A stretch of 64,000 bases of DNA from Puia dinghuensis (GTDB lineage Bacteria; Bacteroidota; Bacteroidia; Chitinophagales; Chitinophagaceae), in contig NZ_BMJC01000001.1 in the NCBI RefSeq assembly GCF_014642875.1, positions 725,335-789,334 of the forward strand. The letters are read 5' to 3'. Below the pieces are notes generated by a model. It had not been told where the DNA came from. It searched no databases and worked only from the letters and a program-made list of their open reading frames with translations. This document shows, in pieces, positions 8,357-15,032 of this stretch. The stretch's first letter is position 1. The number at the start of each line of letters is the position of its first letter. Made by a program: the position numbers and the translations under genes.

Positions 8357-9097
8357 TTAATTAAATAAGAACCAGTGAAATCCGAGGTTGAAAGTAATAC
8401 CGTTGCTGGGGCTGGTGAGCGTATAATTATTGGTCGTAGTAGTCGTATTGCCGTTGCCGGAATTCGTCGTCTGTGTCGAGTTGGCGTTGTCGCTTTGATT
8501 GTGCGTATACAAATAACCCAATGCGATGTCCATCCCAACGTGCTTGTTGAAGAAGTGCGTGACACCTAAGCTGCCACCGGCATTCCAGTTGAGGATATTC
8601 GACACGGAGCCTGTGGTGTTATAGGACGAAGAGGGGGAAGAACCATTTCCGCTGCTGGTGCCGCTGCCCGTCGCCAGGCTGCCGTGAATCTGCATGAAGA
8701 AAAGGTTGTTGGCGGGTTGATTGGCGAAGTAGATGCGCATAAAAGGCCCGAAGCCCACCGTGTAGTTGGTAGAAGTGGCGTAATTAGATCCCTGAACACC
8801 CGACGTAAGGGTAGTAGTATTTGTTCGGTTGTTGGTTGCAGTTACCGAGATCGTTCCACCAATGACAACATTGGGGCTGATGAAAACGCCCAGCTGAGGT
8901 CCTGCGGTGAGGCTCCACGCCTTGTTCGAGACCGAACGGGAGTTGCCGTTGTCGTAAGCATAGCTGTTGCTGCCATCCGTATAGGTGGTGGTTCCCAGCG
9001 TGCTGCCCAGCATAAGCGTACCGGGTTCGAATTGAGCGCTGGCATGGAAAGCAAAGGCCAATAAGCCCCCTGTCAAAAGGGTAAGTCCTTTTTTCAT
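8357..9097 (-). CDS. Outer-membrane beta-barrel protein, Ser/Thr/Asn-rich
   Basis: A 246-residue protein with a clear signal peptide (MKKGLTLLTGGLLAFAFHAS, cut near AQ). The mature part alternates in barrel fashion and ends with the aromatic-rich strand GITFNLGFHWFLFN, the usual signature of outer-membrane barrels in Bacteroidota (OmpW/OMP_b-brl-like). Low-complexity loops rich in Asn, Thr and Ser (TNSGNGNTTTTTNN) probably face the surface. The function is unknown. It is a single-gene unit: a strong hairpin upstream ends the cytochrome operon, and another follows its stop. Confidence 0.8.
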   Translation of the reverse strand: MKKGLTLLTGGLLAFAFHASAQFEPGTLMLGSTLGTTTYTDGSNSYAYDNGNSRSVSNKAWSLTAGPQLGVFISPNVVIGGTISVTATNNRTNTTTLTSGVQGSNYATSTNYTVGFGPFMRIYFANQPANNLFFMQIHGSLATGSGTSSGNGSSPSSSYNTTGSVSNILNWNAGGSLGVTHFFNKHVGMDIALGYLYTHNQSDNANSTQTTNSGNGNTTTTTNNYTLTSPSNGITFNLGFHWFLFN

Positions 9098-9123
9098 AGT
9101 TTTTAAGTTAATGTTTGTACTAA

Positions 9124-9162
9124 GAAAAAAAGAGGCGGCCGGAGTTTAAAATGCCGGCCGCC
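9124..9162 (-). terminator. Rho-independent terminator of the metallophosphoesterase-YceI-cytochrome operon
   Basis: A 9-bp perfect stem (GGCGGCCGG at 9134-9142, CCGGCCGCC at 9154-9162) with an 11-nt loop is followed on the minus strand by a long T run (A run at 9125-9131 on plus). It lies 25 nt past the cytochrome c stop. Confidence 0.85.
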
Positions 9163-9186
9163 ATTTTGCTTAATCAGATGTTAATG

Positions 9187-9603
9187 CTATTGCCCCTCTG
9201 CGCTGAGATCGGGACGGGGCTTTCCCTGGTGACAGGTGGCGCAGGTGATCACCAGACCGGGATCCCCCAACCCCGGTCGGTGCACCTGGAAATAGCGTGC
9301 GTTGAGTTTCAGCGTCATCCGCATCATGTTGCGGGCGATGGATTTTTCGGGCTTCGCATCGCTGGCGTAATCCAGTTTGTGCGAACCTTTTTGTTCAGCG
9401 TGACAAAAACTGCAGGCCACGCCCAATCCGTCTTCGAAATCATCGATCATGATGCTTTGCAGTGTTTTCGAAGATACATTCCGTGGCAGGACCCTCAGGT
9501 TCTTAAACTCACTTTGCGGGCCTGCAGGCGAACTGGTCACCGAACAAACAGCTAAAGCGGCAACCAGGGTAGAACTAACGATAGTGGTTTTAGTCAACGG
9601 CAT
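9187..9603 (-). CDS. Di-heme c-type cytochrome (reaction-centre cytochrome c subunit-like)
   Basis: A 138-residue exported protein: signal sequence up to about residue 26, then two heme-binding CXXCH sites, CSFCH (64-68) and CATCH (121-125). The spacing and the preceding NLRVLPRNVSSKTLQSIM resemble the small cytochromes related to the photosynthetic reaction-centre cytochrome subunit that are common in non-phototrophic Bacteroidota. It should carry electrons in the periplasm. I used the ATG at 9603 because it gives a proper signal peptide and begins 7 nt after the yceI stop. It is the last gene of a three-gene operon. The electron partner is unknown. Confidence 0.85.
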   Translation of the reverse strand: MPLTKTTIVSSTLVAALAVCSVTSSPAGPQSEFKNLRVLPRNVSSKTLQSIMIDDFEDGLGVACSFCHAEQKGSHKLDYASDAKPEKSIARNMMRMTLKLNARYFQVHRPGLGDPGLVITCATCHQGKPRPDLSAEGQ

Positions 9604-9610
9604 CTTGTAA

Positions 9611-10171
9611 TTATTTAGCAATGACATCCAGGGTAACATCCAGGTTGTCCGAGATGGTGCTGAATCCACCGACATCGAAATCCTTTCTGTTGATGGTAAA
9701 GGTTCCCTTGAACTGATATCCGCCATCGATCTCCGTCGCGGTGAAGGGAAAGCTGACGTCTTGTGAATGGTTTTTGATGGTAAGCCGGCCGGCAAACAGG
9801 TAAGCGCCTCTCTTGTACAGGGATATTTTTCCTGATATCAGGCTGATGCGCGGGTATTGCTTTACGTTGAAATAAGACTCCTTTCGAAGATGATCGTCGC
9901 GCATGTCGTTGTCCGTATTGATCGAATTGGCGTCGACCGAGACATCGAAGACAGCGTCCCCTGGCTGGGCCGGATCGAAACTGATCTTTCCCACCAGACC
10001 GGTGAGCGAGCCTGTTACGTTGAAGCCAAGGTTTTTTATCCTGAACTGTACGGAAGAGCCTTTGTCGAGCGGCTGGTATTGGGCTTTCACCGGTGTCGCA
10101 ATGAAGAGTGCCAGCAGGAGGACGCTGTCCAGGAGTAATCCCGGGAGGATTTGCAGGGCGGCTGTTCTCAT
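9611..10171 (-). CDS. YceI-family periplasmic lipocalin-like protein
   Basis: A 186-residue protein: signal peptide (hydrophobic residues about 8-27, ending PVKAQ), then a YceI fold recognised by SSVQFRIKNLGFNVTGS, the conserved SINTDNDMRDDHLR, and the C-terminal FTINRKDFDVGG. YceI proteins bind isoprenoid-type lipids (polyisoprenoid or quinone-like) in the periplasm. The ATG at 10171 overlaps the metallophosphoesterase stop as ATGA, showing translational coupling, and the cytochrome c gene follows 7 nt later. Another yceI lies at 24497-25036; the two share the GSSVxFxIKNLGFN and SxNTDNDMRDxHL cores. A role in quinone or electron-transfer handling is inference. Confidence 0.9.
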   Translation of the reverse strand: MRTAALQILPGLLLDSVLLLALFIATPVKAQYQPLDKGSSVQFRIKNLGFNVTGSLTGLVGKISFDPAQPGDAVFDVSVDANSINTDNDMRDDHLRKESYFNVKQYPRISLISGKISLYKRGAYLFAGRLTIKNHSQDVSFPFTATEIDGGYQFKGTFTINRKDFDVGGFSTISDNLDVTLDVIAK

Positions 10172-11169
10172 GACTGGCTGATTAGCGGAGTGTCGGTGAT
10201 GGCAAGGCTGTGGGCATGTTCGATGTAGCTGACACTGGTGAGCCCAAGAAGGCCGCGCAATTTTTCGGCGGGAACTTTCATCGGTCCGGGCGCGGGCGCC
10301 GACCCGGGTTGGGGTTGAGGAAACGCCGTCGACGTAGCGGTGTGGAAGGTGATGTTGCCTTCTACTTTCAGCATCGTCTGGTGAATATGTCCGTTGAGAA
10401 CGGATACCGATCCGAATCGTCTGAGCAGGGCAAGCGCCTGTTCGCTGTCCCGGGTGCCCCAGCCCCATTGGGGGTATACGGCCCAGAGCGGGATATGCGC
10501 GAATACGACGATCGGCGTACTGTTGGACAAACCTTTCAGGTCATCCGCCAGCCATTGCAGCTGGTCGGCGCCCAGTGAACCCAGGCCGCCTTCGGAGGTG
10601 TCGGTTACGTTGTTGAGGCCGACGAAGTGAACACCGCCGGTGTCAAAGCTGTACCAGCCCTGACCCTTCGTCCCTTTTCCATACCGTTCGAGAAAAGACT
10701 TCCCGCCGTCGTTGAGTACATCGTGCTCACCGGGAACGTAGAATATCTTGCCGGTCTTGACGCTTTTCAACGCCTGGTCGAGTGTGTCGAACTCGTCTTT
10801 TTGCGCCAGGTGGGAAAGATCGCCGGTATGCAGGACAAAGGATGGGGCCGTCGGAAGACCATTGATCTTATCGATCGCCGCCTGGAGAGTACCAACCACA
10901 TCGGGATTGGCGGGTTTGTTGAAACCGATGTGGCTATCGCTTATCTGGACAAAGCTGAAATCGGAGGTGGGTAGTGCCAGCCCCGATTTGATCCGGCCCG
11001 TCCCTTTATCGATGAGCTGGCTCATCCCAAAGGATTTGAGAACGCCACCGCTCATCATCCAGAGTACGCCTGTGCCGGCCCAGGCCATACATTTGATAAA
11101 ACCGGCCCTGTCGATGCCATCCTCACTTTCGATGGCGCTGATTAGATCGTCGTGTTTTGCTTTTTTCAT
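10168..11169 (-). CDS. Calcineurin-like metallophosphoesterase, membrane-anchored or exported
   Basis: A 333-residue protein with the full binuclear-metal motif set: QISDSHIG (DxH), LHTGDLSH (GDxxH), VPGEHD (variant of GNHD, Asn replaced by Glu), VFAHIPL, and NGHIHQ (GHxH). The N-terminus has a hydrophobic segment after DRAGFIKCMAWAGTG, which has the look of a Tat leader but with one Arg only. It should cleave a phosphoester in the periplasm; the substrate is unknown. It is first in an operon with yceI and a cytochrome c. The GEHD variant changes a residue that usually binds metal, so activity needs testing. Confidence 0.85.
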   Translation of the reverse strand: MKKAKHDDLISAIESEDGIDRAGFIKCMAWAGTGVLWMMSGGVLKSFGMSQLIDKGTGRIKSGLALPTSDFSFVQISDSHIGFNKPANPDVVGTLQAAIDKINGLPTAPSFVLHTGDLSHLAQKDEFDTLDQALKSVKTGKIFYVPGEHDVLNDGGKSFLERYGKGTKGQGWYSFDTGGVHFVGLNNVTDTSEGGLGSLGADQLQWLADDLKGLSNSTPIVVFAHIPLWAVYPQWGWGTRDSEQALALLRRFGSVSVLNGHIHQTMLKVEGNITFHTATSTAFPQPQPGSAPAPGPMKVPAEKLRGLLGLTSVSYIEHAHSLAITDTPLISQS

Positions 11170-11261
11170 ACGCTGAAATTGTAAAGCAAAAAAAACGGAT
11201 CAGACAGGGCGCCCCAAACATTTTACATGAAGCGGGCCGGATTCTTGATCAAACCTGCGGT

Positions 11262-11489
11262 TTAGCGGTTTTTCGCGCCGGCGATATAGGCCCGGGGAAC
11301 GCGGGGTGCAACGACAACCGGCTTTTGAAACAGTCCGCCGACGGTTTGGATCCAGAGGGTGAAGGAAGCAAACCAGCTTGCTATCAGGGCATAGGCAACA
11401 AAGTACTGGCCGGCGACGTAGCATTTAGCGGCGAGAAAACAGAAGAGGAAGATAACGGGCAACGTGAGGAAAGCAAAGAACGTTTTCAT
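11262..11489 (-). CDS. Small membrane protein A (75 aa)
   Basis: MKTFFAFLTLPVIFLFCFLA begins a protein with two predicted membrane helices (about residues 4-25 and 30-52) and a basic C-terminal tail. It aligns with the 59-residue product of 11589-11768: both have MK-x-x-F near the start, then YVxGxxxxAYxLxxSxxASFxxW. It is therefore one of two tandem paralogues, with A carrying a longer tail. The family is not known to me. It lies 92 nt upstream of the metallophosphoesterase start on the same strand and might be cotranscribed with it. Confidence 0.65.
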   Translation of the reverse strand: MKTFFAFLTLPVIFLFCFLAAKCYVAGQYFVAYALIASWFASFTLWIQTVGGLFQKPVVVAPRVPRAYIAGAKNR

Positions 11490-11527
11490 TTTTGTGGTTT
11501 TGCGGTGTTAGCAATAAGAAGTTTTGG

Positions 11528-11565
11528 TTGTAGAAGCGCTCTGCTGTTGTAGATGCGCTCTGCTG
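11528..11565. repeat. Two tandem copies of a 19-bp unit
   Basis: TTGTAGAAGCGCTCTGCTG (11528-11546) is followed directly by TTGTAGATGCGCTCTGCTG (11547-11565), with one mismatch. They sit between the two small membrane protein genes, about 40-75 nt upstream of the first codon of gene A. The repeat may be a duplicated regulator site or a simple slippage duplication. Confidence 0.8.
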
Positions 11566-11588
11566 TTGTTGGATCGGCTTTTGCAGGC

Positions 11589-11768
11589 TTATGCTTTAGC
11601 AACGGCTTTGGTCAGGTTGATGGATTTGACCCAAAATACAAAGGAAGCGATGGCGGAGAGCATCAGGGAATAAGCAAGCACCAGTTCGCCTTGAACATAA
11701 AAAGAAGAGCTGATGACGTAGACAAAAACAATGGCTGCGAGAACGAGGATGGTAAAAAGAGCTTTCAT
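11589..11768 (-). CDS. Small membrane protein B (59 aa), paralogue of 11262-11489
   Basis: Reading from the ATG at 11768 gives MKALFTILVLAAIVFVYVIS, then SFYVQGELVLAYSLMLSAIA and SFVFWVKSINLTKAVAKA, ending with TAA at 11589. It has two membrane helices and a basic end. It shares the pattern MKxxFxxLxL, YVxGxxxxAYxLxxSxxASFxxW with the neighbouring gene A, so the two arose by tandem duplication. Coding is supported by this conservation despite the short length. The function is unknown. Confidence 0.65.
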   Translation of the reverse strand: MKALFTILVLAAIVFVYVISSSFYVQGELVLAYSLMLSAIASFVFWVKSINLTKAVAKA

Positions 11769-12042
11769 ACTGGGTACGTTTTGGAATGATTAAAGACTAT
11801 GATTAAATAAGAGTTACACTATTGGAGGTAGCTCATAGCCATTGGAGACCCGGTATTGCAAAGGATAATTGAAGAAGATCGAAAGGAGTAATTGAAAGCC
11901 AGGAATAATAAAAATAAAAAGAGGTGATTCGCGGGAGATTGGGTACGATAGCGGTTTGTCGGGGAGATTGGAATCGCTGTGTGAAGGTGATGTAAAAGTA
12001 GGGTGCGTTTTTCAACCTTGCAAGTTTTTCCCAAAAATTTTT
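11769..12042. other. Non-coding interval upstream of the small membrane genes
   Basis: No coding region is visible. On the minus strand a near match to the Bacteroidota -7 box (TATCCTTTG, complement of 11859-11867, one base longer than TAnnTTTG) lies about 90 nt upstream of the protein B start and is a weak promoter candidate. The rest is A+G-rich sequence without recognised structure. Confidence 0.35.
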
Positions 12043-12074
12043 AAAAAAAGGTGCCCCTTTGCGTGAGGCACCTT
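12043..12074 (-). terminator. Rho-independent terminator of the two-module protein gene
   Basis: The 8-bp stem AAGGTGCC (12048-12055) / GGCACCTT (12067-12074) with an 11-nt loop is followed on the minus strand by seven T residues. It lies 24 nt past the 12098 stop. Confidence 0.85.
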
Positions 12075-12097
12075 GTGCATTCCCTTCATTTGCTGCG

Positions 12098-14272
12098 CTA
12101 TACAATTGCAAACCCGATGGAAAGGATTGTGTACGGCAGATCGAGATCATTACTATAGATCGTCCTTTCAAACGGTTGCAGGACCAGCACATAACCGCAT
12201 TTGGCCATTTTTGATGTGTCCATGGTCCAGGGTTCGCCGGGGAAACCGCTGAAAACAAGGGAGGTGGTGTCCCTCTCGAGCGTTCCGCCTGGCGGAGTGG
12301 TGATACCGCCCGAACTAAGGATGGCGCCTGAATTTGCGGGCAGGACATAGAGCTGGGCTTCGGCAAAATAGGTGTGGACGGCCCTGAACAGACCGGCAAA
12401 CGAAGTACCGGCGGTGACGCTGATGCACCCTCCTGCCCCATTAAAGATCATATCCACATCATATGCGGTATCCAGGGTGGCGCCGCCGCTCATATAGTTG
12501 TGGAAAGCGCTGTTCACCGAATACTGATGGTTGTTGACGATGATATTGACAGCGGCCGTCCGCACAAAGGTGGCATGTGTATGGTCGGTAGTATAGATCA
12601 CCCGGATATAATAGCTGCCCTGGACGGGAACTGCCGCGGTGTGCCAGGTGGCCAGCATGGCGTAGTATTCATCGATGACGGTGCCGCCCGAAAAATCTTC
12701 GAGGTAATGGAACCAGCCGTCGGTGGTGTTTTGGGTCACCACGTTATCATAATAGCCGGTGCCGGGGTTATACAGATAAAAGATCTGCGAGAGCGTCACC
12801 GGCTGCCAGTCCGCGTCGTTGAGGCTGTCGAACGAACAGAATTCCACCCGGTAGTCGACTGTACCCGCAGGCCCCGAATTGTTGAACCTGCCGGCTATGC
12901 GGATATCCGCGCCCCAGGGCCGGTTGTTGAATGGCGTGATGACGGGGCTTGCAAAGCCATAACCATTGTTTATCTGGTTAAGGGGTACTGAGCCGATGTC
13001 GTGGTAATGGAAGCCGATGTTACCACCTATGGTTTCGAGTGCGCGGAGCAGCACCCGGACATCCAGCCGGTTGCCCCAGTAATTCAGTTCGTTTGAGTTG
13101 GTCGTAGACGGTGGGATATCCCAGGAGAGCACGGCCCTGATGCCAACCACATTCTGGGTCTGACAGGCTTTGAGATGACTGGCCAGGTCGAGGGGAAGGC
13201 TGACGCAATAATAGAGGCCATCGGCCGAAAGACCGGTGATATCGTGTACACCTACCTGCGCGGTGCCGAGATAGGAGTCGAAGCTGCCATTATTATTCCA
13301 ATCGGCCCAGAAAGCCACATATTCTACAGAACCCGCCCAACAAAGACCACCGCTATACCCTGCCTGTTTTTTGACATGGATGACAGCCCCCAGCGTGTCC
13401 CTGTCGGCGTTGAGCCCGACGCAGGTCACCTCTTCAAAGTCCGTATTCCCCTGTGACTGGAGCAGGAAGGCGGCCAGCGACTCCCAGTTGAAATCCATCT
13501 TTTTGAAATAGTCGGCCTGGAAGCCGGGGACGGCAGCTGCCGGTGCTGCAAGGGGTTTCAGGGCCGGATAGACCACTTTATACAGCGACCGGTGGGCAGG
13601 GATCTTGAGTTCGGTATAGCTGGTCTGTAATTGTATGAAGTCGGCGGTCTTATCGGCTGCTTCCGGGATAGGCTGATGGAGATCGAATTGCTTTAGCAAT
13701 GGCATATCGATGGCTATCTTCTGTGCCTGCAGGAAGTCGATGAACAACCAGGGGCGCGGATTCAGCTGGATCTGTGCCTCTTTTGCATTACCATAGACGA
13801 TAGATTGGTTGGGATCGGTGTTGGGCACGCTGTTCCAGGAAAGGATGGCCTTCACCTTTGGCAGCACCGGGCTCAGACAGATGCGCCTGTGCTGGGCATC
13901 ATCCAATAGGATATAGACCATATAGCTCAGGGGATGATGGATGCCGGGACCTGGCGGAGTCTCGGGGACATCGAAAACGCTAAAGCTGGTGAGACCGGCA
14001 TCGACATATCCGCTGCCCCAATCGACAAAAAAACGGATATATTCGGTAGAGCCGAAAGTGCATTGGCCGCCGGAGTACCCTGTCGTTTGCTTGATCGACA
14101 CAGTGGCCTCCAGTCTTGACTGGGCAGGGTTAAACCCGATGCAGTTCAATTCTTCCCAGAAGGTGTCTCCACTCTGCCCGGCGGGGATAGGAACCTCGGC
14201 TATCTTATTCAATAGGAAAAGTTGCCGTGCTTGTAAATGCACGGCTTCGCGTGACAAATCGGTGTTTGACAT
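12098..14272 (-). CDS. Large protein of unknown family with two internal repeat modules (724 aa)
   Basis: I do not recognise the family. Counting from the ATG at 14272, residues 38-173 and 278-410 are two copies of one module. Each copy has a Cys-Gly start (ELNCIGFN / EVTCVGLN), the motif GYSGGxCxxGSxEYxxFxxDW, and an LSW...P then YxGN-type end. Residues 411-724 are predicted beta-rich (RPWGADIRIAGRF, DYRVEFCSFDSL, YYIRVIYTT). No signal peptide, membrane helix or sorting domain is visible. An upstream in-frame extension to 14524 overlaps the divergent gene and is low-quality sequence, so I rejected it. It is a single-gene unit closed by a strong terminator. Confidence 0.75.
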   Translation of the reverse strand: MSNTDLSREAVHLQARQLFLLNKIAEVPIPAGQSGDTFWEELNCIGFNPAQSRLEATVSIKQTTGYSGGQCTFGSTEYIRFFVDWGSGYVDAGLTSFSVFDVPETPPGPGIHHPLSYMVYILLDDAQHRRICLSPVLPKVKAILSWNSVPNTDPNQSIVYGNAKEAQIQLNPRPWLFIDFLQAQKIAIDMPLLKQFDLHQPIPEAADKTADFIQLQTSYTELKIPAHRSLYKVVYPALKPLAAPAAAVPGFQADYFKKMDFNWESLAAFLLQSQGNTDFEEVTCVGLNADRDTLGAVIHVKKQAGYSGGLCWAGSVEYVAFWADWNNNGSFDSYLGTAQVGVHDITGLSADGLYYCVSLPLDLASHLKACQTQNVVGIRAVLSWDIPPSTTNSNELNYWGNRLDVRVLLRALETIGGNIGFHYHDIGSVPLNQINNGYGFASPVITPFNNRPWGADIRIAGRFNNSGPAGTVDYRVEFCSFDSLNDADWQPVTLSQIFYLYNPGTGYYDNVVTQNTTDGWFHYLEDFSGGTVIDEYYAMLATWHTAAVPVQGSYYIRVIYTTDHTHATFVRTAAVNIIVNNHQYSVNSAFHNYMSGGATLDTAYDVDMIFNGAGGCISVTAGTSFAGLFRAVHTYFAEAQLYVLPANSGAILSSGGITTPPGGTLERDTTSLVFSGFPGEPWTMDTSKMAKCGYVLVLQPFERTIYSNDLDLPYTILSIGFAIV

Positions 14273-14432
14273 AACGTTTGGTTTTTTGTTTGAAGGCGAT
14301 ACAGTACAGGATGGTTCACGCGAATGAGTGAACAGGAAGAAAGGAGGTGTGGTGGTAAATGTGAGAGTAAATTTACCCTGGAAAAAGGACGGGTGCAATA
14401 CCATTTTGTGGTGATTCTGCGTATATTGCTTT

Positions 14433-14993
14433 ATGTCTTCTCCTGCCAAAAACGTTGCCACCTGGGGATTGCTCTTTATTGCGGGTGTCATCTTCTTCAG
14501 CGTTGGGGTTCTCGCGTTTATCAACCCGATGAGCAGCTATGTGAAGCTGACGAAATTCGCCGGTATAGGTCTTTTGCTGAATGGCGGGCTGCTGCTGGCC
14601 ATGATCATTATCCGGCCGATGCGCCCGCGCGAACGCAACTGGCTGCAGGCCGAGAGCATCCTGCATCTCTTCTTTGGCATCCTTTTCCTGTTGAATCCTT
14701 TATTAGCTTTTATCGCCCTGCCCTATTTCATCGGCTCCTGGCTTTTCCTGGTGGGGTTGCTTAAGATGCTGGCGGCGCTTGCGCTACGCCACCGGCTTGG
14801 CAGATGGGGTTTCATCGTTTTTGTGGGGTTGATCTTCTTTGTATTTGGCTCGCTTCTCCTGTTCAGTCCCTTCGCCCGGGCTACGAGCATTACGCTGATC
14901 ATCGGCTGCTTTGGCATCATTATGGGAGCATTTTATATGATCGATGCATTTCGCTACCGGAAGATGGAGGATACCCTGGATATGTTGTTGTAA
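14433..14993 (+). CDS. HdeD-like (DUF308) membrane protein
   Basis: A 186-residue integral membrane protein with six hydrophobic segments in three similar pairs, for example WGLLFIAGVIFFSVGVLAFI, then LLLNGGLLLAMIIIRP, FIVFVGLIFFVFGSLLLF and LIIGCFGIIMGAFYMIDAF. The GxxxxxxG-rich paired helices and the length match DUF308/HdeD proteins, which are linked to acid resistance in enterics. In Bacteroidota the role is unknown. It is divergent from the two-module protein gene and followed 40 nt later by the MscS channel gene, so both may be part of an envelope stress unit (inference). Confidence 0.8.
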   Translation: MSSPAKNVATWGLLFIAGVIFFSVGVLAFINPMSSYVKLTKFAGIGLLLNGGLLLAMIIIRPMRPRERNWLQAESILHLFFGILFLLNPLLAFIALPYFIGSWLFLVGLLKMLAALALRHRLGRWGFIVFVGLIFFVFGSLLLFSPFARATSITLIIGCFGIIMGAFYMIDAFRYRKMEDTLDMLL

Positions 14994-15032
14994 CTATTTT
15001 CCTATTTTTACGGCTAATTCATATTCTTACAT

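Noticed and set aside
14273-14524. 84-codon N-terminal extension of the two-module protein
   Set aside because: It would overlap the divergent HdeD-like gene and its promoter; the translation is low quality.
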